From the NCBI GenBank assembly GCA_028692735.1, contig JAQUWS010000005.1, positions 18,859 to 53,567 on the forward strand: DNA of 34,709 nucleotides, written 5' to 3'. Positions 27,707 to 34,709 of the stretch are shown one piece after another (the first letter of the stretch is position 1; each line of letters opens with the position of its first letter). Source of the stretch: Candidatus Altimarinota bacterium. Lineage in GTDB: Bacteria > Patescibacteriota > Gracilibacteria > BD1-5 > UBA6164. Under the pieces are notes generated by a model. It made no database searches and was not told where the DNA came from. It worked only from the letters and a program-made list of their open reading frames with translations. The translations under genes and the position numbers were made by a program.

Positions 27707-28809
27707 AACAATTTATCAAATAATCATTTTCATCATACTTTTAGTTTCTTTTCTTTTGCTATTTCTTCATAAAATTCTTTTTCTTTTGCTCAAAGTCTTT
27801 TTGGAATTTTTATATCTAGGTTTATAAATAAATCTCATTTTGAGTCTCTATCAATATGTTTTACTCAGTCTCAATTAATCTTTATCACTGTTCAAACTTG
27901 AGTTCAAGCTGAAATTTTGATTATTCTTTTTCAAATAATTGGTAGTGAGATTTCTTTATCACATCATAAAATAGCTTCAATAACATCTATTTCTAAATCA
28001 TAGTATAAATCTACTCAATCTCTTTTTAATCATTTTTCTTCAAGACTTACTTTAAATTTCACATATAAATCTCAATTTGCTTTTGAGTTTATTCAGTGAT
28101 TTCATTCTCAAGTTAGTTTTATAATCATACCATCATCAATTCAAGCTGGGATATCTATATCAAGTTCAATTTCTTTCCTTATCCTTTTTTTTCATTTACA
28201 AGTTTGACATACATTTTCAATTGTTTCTCAGGTTCAGTCACACTTTTCACAAACTCAAGTATGTTCTATAACTCAAAAAATACTTTGTTGTCTGTATTTT
28301 ACATATCAAGATCAACTACATTCACTACAAGTTTTTTTACCACTTCATCCTTCTCATTTACAATCAACACATGTTTCAAGTCTATCAAATTTAATCTTTT
28401 GTTTTCATCCATAGATACTTGTTTCTAAATCAAGTTTTATTGTATATTCTAGGTTTTCTCATTTAAATGATGTTTGTCTTTTTCTAGTTCTTGTTTGTCC
28501 TGAAAATCATTCTCATCAAAAAAATGATTCAAATATATCTGAAATATCAAAATCTACTCAAAATCATCAACTTCATCATCAAAAACCATTTCAAACAGTT
28601 CCGTAAGTATCATATTGTTTTCTTTTACTTGGATCTGATAAAACTCAATAAGCTTCATTTATCTCTTTAAATTTTGTTTCAGCTTCTTTATCTCACCCAT
28701 TTCTATCTGGGTGGTATTGCATAGCTAGTTTTCTATATGCTTTTTTTAATTCATCATCTGTTGCTGTTTTTTCTACTCATAGAGTGTTGTAATAATCTTT
28801 GTTGGACAT
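27703..28809 (-). CDS. dnaJ: Chaperone protein DnaJ
   Basis: 368 residues, a type I DnaJ. The J domain (1-70) has YYNTLGVEKTATDDELKKAY and the HPD that triggers DnaK ATPase, in QYHPDRN. A Gly/Phe-rich linker (about 72-105) is coded largely by UGA. Four zinc-finger repeats follow: CVDCKGEG, CSECSGSG, CEKCDGTG and CQTCKGKK. The C-terminal substrate-binding part has GDLYVKFKVSLEE and the ending KGLFDKLF. It binds unfolded proteins and hands them to DnaK. dnaK and grpE are not in the window. The Nudix gene lies 7 bp upstream on the same strand, so they may be co-transcribed. Confidence 0.98.
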
Positions 28810-28816
28810 AGTAAAA

Positions 28817-29224
28817 TTAATTAAATTGTTTAAAAAATTGGGTTACATTTTCTATTGTTTTTATATCTTTTATATTATCTTTATTAAAAAATCAAATTTC
28901 TATACATTCATCAGACTCTTTGAAATTTAGATTTTTTAGTTTAACTTTGTAGAAAATATTTGCAATATATGGTCTTGTTTTACTTTTTTCTTTATATGCA
29001 GTTATAAAATATTCTGGTTTATTTTCTATTTTTTCTATTTCTAATCACATTTCTTCTTTTAACTCTCTTTTCAAGCAATCAACTGGATTTTCAAAATGAT
29101 CTAATCATCATCAAGGAAAATCCCAAATTCATGAGTTTTCTTTACATAGCAAAAACTCTCATTTTTCATTTAAAATAAGAGCTTTTATACTTATTCTATA
29201 CCAGGAGTCTTCTATATTTATCAT
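28817..29224 (-). CDS. Nudix hydrolase
   Basis: 135 residues. The Nudix box starts at GGGLDHFENPVDCLKREL and ends KEEMGLE, matching Gx5Ex7REUxEExGU, with two of its glycines coded by UGA. WDFPGGGL before it is the usual strand into the box. Such enzymes hydrolyse nucleoside diphosphates linked to another group, for example oxidised nucleotides. The substrate cannot be told. Located 7 bp before dnaJ. Confidence 0.93.
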
Positions 29225-29282
29225 AGTTTATAAAATTAACTATTATATTTTATGGTAAAATGAAAAAATGCAAGAGATTTTT

Positions 29283-29326
29283 AATAGTAAAAAATAAAGT
29301 AAATTATTACTTTATTTTTTACTATT
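29283..29326. terminator. Hairpin with 20-bp perfect arms
   Basis: AATAGTAAAAAATAAAGTAA, loop ATTA, then the exact complement. It contains the last five codons of the DUF1653 gene, including its TAA, and lies 59 bp upstream of the Nudix start. It may be a terminator or attenuator between the two genes. Confidence 0.65.
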
Positions 29327-29590
29327 CATTATTAACTCAAATTTTTTCTTTATTTCTCATTCTATTTTTACATATCATAAAAAGTCTTGTAATAATCTAT
29401 GCCATTTTGTTCATGCAGGAAATTTTTCTCAATTTTCAAGCTGTGTATAACAAACAGTGTATCATACTTCTCATTTTTCCTCATATCAAGTTGCATCCAA
29501 CTTAATATCATCAACTCTATATCTTCATCAATATATATGTTTATATTCTCAACCAATAACTATATCATTTTTATTAAATGTATTGTTCAT
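29312..29590 (-). CDS. DUF1653 domain protein
   Basis: 92 residues. GGEYKHIYGGRYRVDDIKLD followed by a YTVCYTQLENG strand and KWHRLLQDF fits DUF1653, whose pattern is YRHYKGxxYxVxxxxxxxE..Y..Y..LY....WxRPxxxF. Here RP is RL. The domain's function is unknown; small stand-alone members are common. The protein is unreadable without UGA = Gly, because GGRY and most other glycines use it. The stop is inside a long hairpin. VanZ-like gene lies 13 bp upstream. Confidence 0.78.
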
Positions 29591-29603
29591 AATAATTATT
29601 TTT

Positions 29604-30155
29604 TTATTTGTTTTTATTAAAGTATCCAAAACAAAATATTTTGTATAAGTAAAATCAAATTATAAATCCAAGTGTATTTAACATAATATCATCAATATCT
29701 GTAATTTTATAATTAAATCACAAAAATCTAGATATTATAAATTGTAATAATTCAATAGAAAAAGATCATAACAATCATATAACTATGGCTTTTTTTATAT
29801 CATTTTTACTTTTCCAAATAATAGGAACAAAAAATCCCATAGGAAGAAATAAAACTATATTTCATAAAATTTGCTTTATTTTTATAAATGTTCCTAGATT
29901 TTGATTTGATAATATATCAAATATAGATGCAAAAGGAATATAATTATTATAGTTTTCTAAAAATGTATTTTTTATTTCATTTAATCATTCTATAGGTAAT
30001 GGAAGGATTGTTATAGATAATAGTGAAATAATATACAAAAAAAATAGAGATATTAATGCAATTCTATCAATACTAACTTTTTTTATAATTAAATATATAA
30101 GAAAAATTATATATATAGGTCAAGAAATTACATATATGAATTCATAGTCTATCAT
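29604..30155 (-). CDS. VanZ family membrane protein
   Basis: 183 residues with four or five hydrophobic helices. NIVLFLPMGFFVPIIW, IELLQFIISRFLG and DIDDIMLNTLGFIIG are the three conserved VanZ blocks (N-x-x-LFxPxG, ExxQ, DxxDxxxNTxG). VanZ proteins are integral membrane proteins linked in some species to glycopeptide tolerance; a biochemical role is not settled, and nothing here points to resistance. It is followed after 13 bp by the DUF1653 gene. Confidence 0.88.
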
Positions 30156-30202
30156 AATTATAATTATTTATATATTACAAAAATATAGATATTCTTTTTA
30201 GT

Positions 30203-30235
30203 AAAAATATCCTTTTCTTACAAAAAGGATATTTT
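30203..30235 (-). terminator. tRNA-Trp terminator
   Basis: On the minus strand AAATATCCTTTTT, 5-nt loop, AAAAGGATATTTTT, 11 bp after the tRNA. It also separates the tRNA from the VanZ-like gene. Confidence 0.85.
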
Positions 30236-30246
30236 AATTTTCTAAA

Positions 30247-30321
30247 TGGCACCCCCACTAGGAGTCGAACCTAGCATACAGGATTTGGAGTCCTGCGTTA
30301 TAGCCGATTAACTATGGAGGT
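30247..30321 (-). tRNA. tRNA-Trp (anticodon CCA)
   Basis: 75 nt on the minus strand. The acceptor stem pairs ACCTCCA with TGGGGGT, discriminator G, and the CCA tail is encoded. The anticodon arm is CAGGA-CTCCAAA-TCCTG, so the anticodon is CCA, reading UGG. The T arm has GGTTCGA. A UCA anticodon would be expected if UGA meant Trp; its absence here agrees with UGA = Gly. Confidence 0.95.
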
Positions 30322-30337
30322 AAAAGATAGTGAATAG

Positions 30338-30691
30338 TTATTTTTTTGATGTTTTTACTGTTGATATCAACATTTTTATTATCTCTTCATAATCACTATA
30401 CAAAGAAATATATTCTTTTTCTGATAAGTATCAACTATCTTTTAACAAATCTAACCAATATCAAGTTTCATTTATTTCTTTTAGAGCAACTGACATTTTA
30501 TTTACAAAGTCTAGTTTTGATTGAGCATATTCTCATTCTCTAATCATAGCTCATACACTAGTTCAAGACCTTAAAATCTGTTTACTAATAACAAATTCTT
30601 TTTTCTCGTCACAAAGAAATTTATATAACTTAACAATTCTTAAAGAAAAATTATAACTTTTTTCTTTTAAAATAGATTTATTATTTTCCAT
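30338..30691 (-). CDS. Four-helix bundle protein (S23 / rRNA-IVS type)
   Basis: 117 residues. KSYNFSLRIVKLYKFL, ILRSGTSVGAMIREGEYAQS and KEINETGYWLDLLKDSGYLS are the hallmarks of the small four-helix bundle family first found as ORFs in rRNA intervening sequences, later as stand-alone genes and in diversity-generating retroelements (Avd). Here neither an rRNA nor a reverse transcriptase is near. It lies between tsf and tRNA-Trp. Function not established; a nucleic-acid-binding oligomer is likely from relatives. Confidence 0.9.
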
Positions 30692-30693
30692 AA

Positions 30694-30728
30694 CTATTCA
30701 CTATTAGTTATTCACTATTCATTATATT
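30694..30728. repeat. Heptad-phased repeat between tsf and the four-helix gene
   Basis: Units CTATTCA, CTATTAG, TTATTCA, CTATTCA, TTATATT in exact 7-nt register fill the whole gap and run into the tsf stop codon. Confidence 0.6.
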
Positions 30729-31501
30729 GAGAATCTATAAAAACTTTCTAGAGTATCTTCTCAGATAAAGTGTTTTACTTTCAAGTCTGGATTTATTACA
30801 AAAGCTTGTTCAAGTAAAGAAATATCATCCTTAAACTTATTAATTTTTCAAGCTAGTATGTTTTCTAGAACTTGTTCTGGTTTTCAAACTAGTTTTGGAT
30901 CATTTTTCATAGTTTCTTTTTGAATTTCTCTTTCTTTTACTATAACTTCTTCACTTATATCAGTTGTAGCTAGATAATCTGGATTTGTTGCAGTAACATG
31001 CATAGCAACTTGTCTAAGTTTCTCTCCATCTGTATCAGATTTCTTTGAAACTATTACTGCAGCTAGTTTTCAATTTGAATGAACATATGAATCTATTTTA
31101 GCTCAAGATATAACTTTTGCTTCTTTGATAACCATATTTTCACCAAGTTTCAAAACTGATTCTTTTTTCACTTGTTCCATTTCTTCTAGAGATTTCCCTG
31201 CTTTAAGCATATTCATAAGTTCAGTTAAAAGACTTTGAAACCCTTCTGATTTTGCAAGAAAATCAGTTTCACAAGTCAATGCTACAACATAACATTTTCC
31301 TCATTCACATTCAATTCTTATACTTCATTCTGAAGTTTCTCTATCTGCTTTTTTTGCTGCTTTTGAAAGACCTTTTTTTCTTAGTTCTTCCATAGCTTTT
31401 TCCATATCTCAATCAGTTGCAACTAATGCATCTTTACATTCCATCATTCATACTCCTGTTATTTCTCTTAATTCTTTTATTTGTGCAGCTGTAACTACCA
31501 T
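30722..31501 (-). CDS. tsf: Elongation factor Ts
   Basis: 259 residues. EF-Ts exchanges GDP for GTP on EF-Tu. The N-terminus VVTAAQIKELREITGVGMME and CKDAL match the family exactly, with the UBA-like domain in residues 1-55. ALTCETDFLAKSEGF is the conserved EF-Tu-contact region, and QVAMHVTATNPDY (as VAMHVTATNP) lies in the core. The C-terminal LEQAFVINPDLKV fits QPFVKDP. An ATG 9 nt upstream is out of use because VVTA is the usual start. It is separated from rpsB by a small membrane protein gene; rpsB-tsf is the common order. Confidence 0.97.
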
Positions 31502-31524
31502 AATTTCATAGTTAAAAAGTAAAA

Positions 31525-31860
31525 TTATCTTGTATTGTCAATTTTTTCTATCAATTTATCTAGTAAATATATATTTATATCTTCTCATTTATATGCTAAA
31601 TATCAATAATAAGTACTAATAATTATATAAATCATAAAAACTATAAAAAATATAGCTAAATATGACATAAAAATAGTTATAAAAAACGATAATATAAAGA
31701 ATATTACTAAAAGATATATTCAATATGTTATATTTTTTTCTAATTGTTTTGTTTTATCTCATTTATACATGTACAAAACAATTGCTATTCATGGAACATA
31801 ACATATTGAATTTTTAAAATTATCTTTTATTGTTTTTTCTTTTTGTTGTTCTCAATCCAT
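31525..31860 (-). CDS. Small two-helix membrane protein between rpsB and tsf
   Basis: 111 residues. A short polar N-terminus, a first weak hydrophobic stretch (ICYVPGIAIVLYMY), then two strong membrane helices at about residues 46-65 and 66-85, and a charged tail. The layout resembles small DUF4870-like membrane proteins (YVPGIAI early, then two helices), but this is not certain. It is inserted in the otherwise conserved rpsB-tsf pair, 41 bp after rpsB. Confidence 0.7.
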
Positions 31861-31867
31861 TATAAGT

Positions 31868-31900
31868 AATTAAATTATAAAGGCTTTTATTTAATTAATT
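31868..31900. repeat. Inverted repeat after rpsB
   Basis: TAATTAAAT and ATTTAATTA surround a smaller hairpin (ATAAA / TTTAT) directly after the rpsB stop. No T-run, so read-through to the small membrane gene and tsf is likely; it may stabilise the rpsB RNA end. Confidence 0.35.
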
Positions 31901-31901
31901 A

Positions 31902-32699
31902 TTATGCATTTGTTTCTTCCTTTTTATCTCACTGAGTTTCTTCAGTATTTTTTATTGGTTTCTTTTTAATAGGAGCTCTTCTGTCATCCATTTTTTTTAT
32001 TCATTCTCATCTAGGAGCAACTCAAGAAGTTATAAAAATAGATGGTTTAATAGCATTAGCAATATACCCTAATGATTTAGGTGAATTTGTATTTGCAGGA
32101 ATACAATTTGAAACAAGTAAATCATCTCAGTTTGTATTTAATATTGCTATACAATCAATTTTTAATGTATTTGCTTCTTTTATAGCTTGAGCTTCATATA
32201 CTCAATCTACTACAAAGATTAACTCAGGAATTTTTTTCATCTCTTTTAATCACCCATAAGCTTTATTCAATTTTTCTAATTCTAACAATTTTGAAGCTTT
32301 CTCTTTTTTAGTAAGAGCTTCAAATTCTCACATTTCTTGTTCTTTTAATAATCTTAAATAAGTAGAAATTCTTCTTTTTATTGTTTTAAAATTTGTTAAA
32401 AGTCCAGGTACCCATTTTTCAGAAATATAATAATTATTTGTTTCTTCAGCTAACTTTTTATATATATCTTTTCATTGGATTTTTGTAGATACAAAAAGTA
32501 TTTTTTTACCACTTTTAGTAACTTCTGCCAATTTTTCTTTTACTTCATCTATTTTTTCAGATGTTTTGATAAGGTTAATAATATGTACTCAGTTTGATTT
32601 TCCATATATATAACTTTTCATTTTTGGACTCCAAAAATTTACTTTATTTCAAATATGTAATAAATTATCAAACATACTCCTTAATGCTTCTTTTTCCAT
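31902..32699 (-). CDS. rpsB: 30S ribosomal protein S2
   Basis: 265 residues. S2 binds the head-body junction of the small subunit. LLHIGNKVNFWSPKMKSYIY replaces the usual GaHfGHqtrrWNPkMkpyIf block, KWVPGLLTNFKTI the WlgGtLTNf block, and ELIFVVDGVYEAQAIKEANT the DP..E..A..EA block; CIPANTNSPKSL matches the IPgNDDa.rSi end. Some usually fixed positions (the DTN Asp, GGTLTN) differ, so it is a divergent S2. The C-terminal tail (about 225-265) is basic then acidic. It follows rpsA after 106 bp. Confidence 0.96.
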
Positions 32700-32805
32700 T
32701 TTAATTTAAATTATATAATAAATCAGGTTTTATCCTTTTAGTTGGATTGACCTTAAAAGATAGTTTTGTTCTAAAATATAGATTCACAAAAAAAATCTTA
32801 AATTT

Positions 32806-34017
32806 TTATTTATTTGCTTCTTTAGCTTCAATTTCTTCAGTTTTAACTTCTTCCTTAGTTTCTTTTTTTTCTTTTACTTTAGTTTCCTTTGGTTGTTTAG
32901 GTTTATTTTCTTTTTTTTCATCTCATTCAACTGGTTCTAATAAAGCTTTTATAGATAATCAAATTCTCTTTTGAGCAGGATCAAAGTTAATTATTTTTAC
33001 ATCAACTTCTTGTCATACTTTTATATGTTCTCTTATATCTTTAACAATTCCATTTGAGATTTCAGAAAGGTGAATAAGACCTTGAATTCATCCATCAAGT
33101 TCTATAAACGCACCAAATTGAGAAATTCTAGAAATAGGAGCTTTGATAATATCTCAAACTTTGTATTTTGAAGCTAAGATATCCCAAGGATTTTCTCTTA
33201 ATCTCTTTATTGATAGAGATATTTTTTCTGTATCTAATCCAATAATTTTTACTTTAACTTTTTGTCATACCTTTGCAAATTTTGAAGGATTATTAACATG
33301 TCCCCAATCAATTTCTGATACGTGAACTAATCATTCTAATCAATCAAATGTTACAAATAATCAGTATGTTAAAATTCAACTTACAACTCATTCTACTATA
33401 TCTCATTCTTTTAATCATAATAATGCTTTTTCTCTTTTTTCTTCTATTGCAGCTTTTTCAGAGAAAATTATCTTTTTCCCTTCATCACTTACATTTATTA
33501 CTTTTACTTTAAAATCTTTTCATACAAGACCATTTAAATGAGCTAAGATTTTTTCTTGATTTGCTCATTCTACTCTTGGATAATGTATCGGTGTTAATTG
33601 TGAAACAGGTATAAATCATTTTAAACCATCAATATCAACAAGTAATCATCATTTATTTGCTTCAGTTGGTCTAACAGTGATAACCTCTCAAGTATTGAAA
33701 TATTTTCATAAATTAGAAAGACTTTTGATTTGATTAGCTCTTTTAAGAGACAAAATCAATAATCATCTTTCAATACTATCTCATAGAACCATAACCTCAA
33801 TAACATCTCCTTCATTTAAAGCTAATAAATCTACAGAATTTCATAATTCTTTATTTACTACTAATCATGTAAATTGATTATTTATATTAACAAGAATATT
33901 TTTCTTTTCAATTTTTATAATATTCCCTGTTATTACATCTCCTTCTTTAGGATATTTTATCTCAGCAGATTCTTTTAGTAACTCTTCAAACAGAGTTAAA
34001 TCTGTATTTTTTGCCAT
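32806..34017 (-). CDS. rpsA: 30S ribosomal protein S1
   Basis: 403 residues with four S1 (OB-fold) domains at about 26-95, 110-180, 200-270 and 290-360: for example GDVITGNIIKIEKKNILVNI, GLKGFIPVSQL, DGLEGLVHVSEIDWG and GGIQGLIHLSEIS. The C-terminal 45 residues are a Lys/Glu-rich low-complexity tail. S1 binds mRNA leaders and helps start translation; it may matter more here because starts lack Shine-Dalgarno sequences. Start MAKNTDLTLFEELL at 34017, 24 bp from a large inverted repeat in the leader. rpsA next to rpsB and tsf makes a translation block. Confidence 0.96.
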
Positions 34018-34227
34018 AACAGCTTAAGTTAAAAAATAAAATAGTGAAATCCTTGCAAGTTTTATATTTTTTTATAAGGCTTTTTCATAAAACCGAGAAT
34101 TTCTTTTAAAAATTAGGAAGTAAAATTTTTAATGAAAAAATTTCACTATACTGATTTTTAAATTTTGTAGACAATGCTAATAATCATTTTTATGATTCTG
34201 AGAACTTGCTCCGGAATGATAATTTAT
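34018..34227 (-). promoter_or_regulatory. rpsA leader with a large inverted repeat
   Basis: ATAGTGAAAT (34041-34050) and its exact complement ATTTCACTAT (34140-34149) enclose 89 nt just upstream of the rpsA start. The enclosed part has a CTTGCAAG palindrome (34053-34060). This looks like a structured mRNA leader, possibly an autoregulatory site for S1. A degenerate hairpin element, ATTCTGAG / CTCCGGAAT, is at about 34194-34217. Confidence 0.45.
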
Positions 34228-34262
34228 TTATTCACTTTTCATTATTCTTTATTCATTATCTT
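34228..34262. repeat. Heptad-phased repeat (TTATTCA type)
   Basis: Units TTATTCA, CTTTTCA, TTATTCT, TTATTCA, TTATCTT in 7-nt register, ending at the tRNA-end copy. Confidence 0.55.
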
Positions 34263-34285
34263 AATGGGGTGCTCGAAGGGGCTCG
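34261..34285. repeat. Copy of the tRNA-His 3' end (left direct repeat)
   Basis: 25 bp identical to 34469-34493, which is the 3' end of tRNA-His including the CCA and part of the T arm. Such copies arise when an element integrates at a tRNA 3' end; the repeat spacing is 208 bp. Confidence 0.65.
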
Positions 34286-34468
34286 GCTCTTTCGCTACAA
34301 GCTATTTCATAGCTAGTAGCTTCAGTAGGCCATCCGGCTAAATCTACTTTGGTAGATTTAGGTTAATTACAAGCTGATTTCATCATCTAGTAATTAACTT
34401 CCCTCCGTTCTCGCCCTTGAGCTTTTCTTTTTATTTCAACATTTCTACTCTTCTACATTTCAGCTTCT
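34286..34468 (-). other. Structured block between the tRNA-end repeats, possible small RNA
   Basis: More GC-rich than its surroundings and full of hairpins: GCTAC..GTAGC arms around 34297-34323, CTAAATCTAC / GTAGATTTAG (about 34339-34362), and TTAATTAC / GTAATTAA (about 34362-34398). A segment near 34415-34425 (GCTC.AAGGG on the minus strand) can pair with the tRNA-end copy, closing the whole block. No ORF. I do not recognise tmRNA, RNase P or SRP RNA. The 8-nt-phased array 34433-34472 is at its right end. Confidence 0.4.
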
Positions 34469-34472
34469 TTAA
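34433..34472. repeat. Octad-phased repeat next to tRNA-His
   Basis: Units ATTTCAAC, ATTTCTAC, TCTTCTAC, ATTTCAGC, TTCTTTAA in 8-nt register. On the minus strand GTTGAAAT and GTAGAAAT match the units in the rpoB leader. Confidence 0.6.
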
Positions 34473-34550
34473 TGGGGTGCTCGAAGGGGCTCGAACCCTC
34501 GACCTCCAGAGTCACAATCTGGCATTCTAACCAACTGAACTACGAGCACC
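34473..34550 (-). tRNA. tRNA-His (anticodon GTG)
   Basis: On the minus strand, anticodon arm CCAGA-TTGTGAC-TCTGG gives anticodon GTG for His. Acceptor GTGCTCG pairs with CGAGCAC; an extra 5' G (34550) pairs with C73, the identity element of tRNA-His. The CCA tail is encoded (34473-34475). The T arm has GGGTTCGAGCCC. Confidence 0.95.
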
Positions 34551-34709
34551 GTATATTTTTTGTTTATTTTATCTTTTTGTTTTATTCCTCTGTAGGGACC
34601 TCCAGAGTACACAACCCTTGCATTCTGCCCTACTGAACTACGAGCACCGTATATTTTTTGTTTATTTTATCTTTTTGTTTTAATACTCTGTAGGCACCAT
34701 CAGTGTACA
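34543..34709. repeat. Decaying 98-bp tandem repeat with tRNA-His fragments
   Basis: The stretch from the 5' half of tRNA-His through its upstream flank (TATATTTTTTGTTTATTTTA) recurs with a 98-bp period: CGAGCACCGT at 34543 and again at 34641. The second tRNA part (about 34600-34648) is mutated and lacks a proper anticodon arm; a third begins near 34690. Not a functional tRNA. Confidence 0.6.

Noticed and set aside
29260-29648. Overlapping plus-strand ORFs and a 62-residue minus-strand ORF
   Set aside because: They are shadows of the DUF1653 gene, whose own frame has a recognisable domain once UGA is Gly.
30346-30543. A 65-residue hydrophobic plus-strand ORF
   Set aside because: It is the complement of the four-helix-bundle gene, which has clear family motifs.
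34286-34468. tmRNA, RNase P RNA or SRP RNA
   Set aside because: I found none of the conserved cores (no tag ORF, no RNase P GAGGAAAGTC core, no SRP tetraloop motif).
34600-34650. A second functional tRNA-His
   Set aside because: The anticodon arm and T arm are broken; it is a decayed or artefactual copy.

Overview
The window comes from a very AT-rich bacterium that reads UGA as glycine (genetic code 25). The proof is inside universally conserved motifs. In RpoC the glycine of the catalytic NADFDGD loop is a UGA codon (minus strand, 12648-12650). In-frame UGA also falls on invariant glycines of RpoB, DnaJ, GatB, HemW and the 2-oxoacid oxidoreductase. The only tryptophan tRNA seen has a CCA anticodon (UGG only), and UGG is used normally for Trp. 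This code is known from Candidatus Absconditabacteria (SR1) and Candidatus Gracilibacteria; I cannot separate the two. All coding regions below were read with UGA = Gly and only TAA/TAG as stops, so they are much longer than a standard-code ORF search shows. Start codons are almost never preceded by a Shine-Dalgarno sequence.

Layout. 143-1315 (+): a DUF4143-type AAA ATPase with all catalytic motifs eroded. 1434-3833 (-): an 799-residue polytopic membrane protein, VirB6/TrbL-like in shape. 4023-5465 (-): gatB. 5684-5992 (+): a small ribosome-hibernation-factor-like protein. 9154 down to 6001 (-): a tight cluster of a small membrane protein, a HIT protein, an orphan extracellular solute-binding protein and HemW. 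9297-9677 (+) and 10212-9721 (-): two small unknowns. 17817 down to 10287 (-): rpoB and rpoC. 18692-18134 (-): small unknown proteins. 18828-19814 (+): mltG. 20238-19873 (-): a second small helical protein. 26254 down to 20330 (-): a five-gene cluster of a large exported unknown, a small membrane protein, the fused gamma-alpha 2-oxoacid:ferredoxin oxidoreductase subunit, a cupin-like protein and a C-terminally short beta subunit. 27355-26324 (-): an exported phospholipase-D-like protein. 28809-27703 (-): dnaJ. Then Nudix, DUF1653 and VanZ genes, tRNA-Trp, a four-helix-bundle protein, tsf, a small membrane protein, rpsB, rpsA, and tRNA-His near the right edge.

How the parts fit. Most of the window is core information processing: transcription (rpoB/rpoC), translation (rpsA, rpsB, tsf, gatB, two tRNAs, the HPF-like protein), folding (dnaJ) and wall processing (mltG). 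The 2-oxoacid oxidoreductase cluster is the only metabolic module. Surface or exported proteins (VirB6-like, solute-binding, PLD-like, the 888-residue unknown) are spread between.

The most unusual signal is not protein coding. The gaps carry degenerate short repeats with strict 7-nt or 8-nt phase, at least eight arrays in two spacing classes, usually touching a stop or start codon. There are also long inverted repeats that contain stop codons, hairpin elements resembling the intergenic palindromes of Rickettsia, a large inverted repeat in the rpsA leader, a structured block bounded by a 25-bp copy of the tRNA-His 3' end, and a decaying 98-bp tandem repeat at the right edge.
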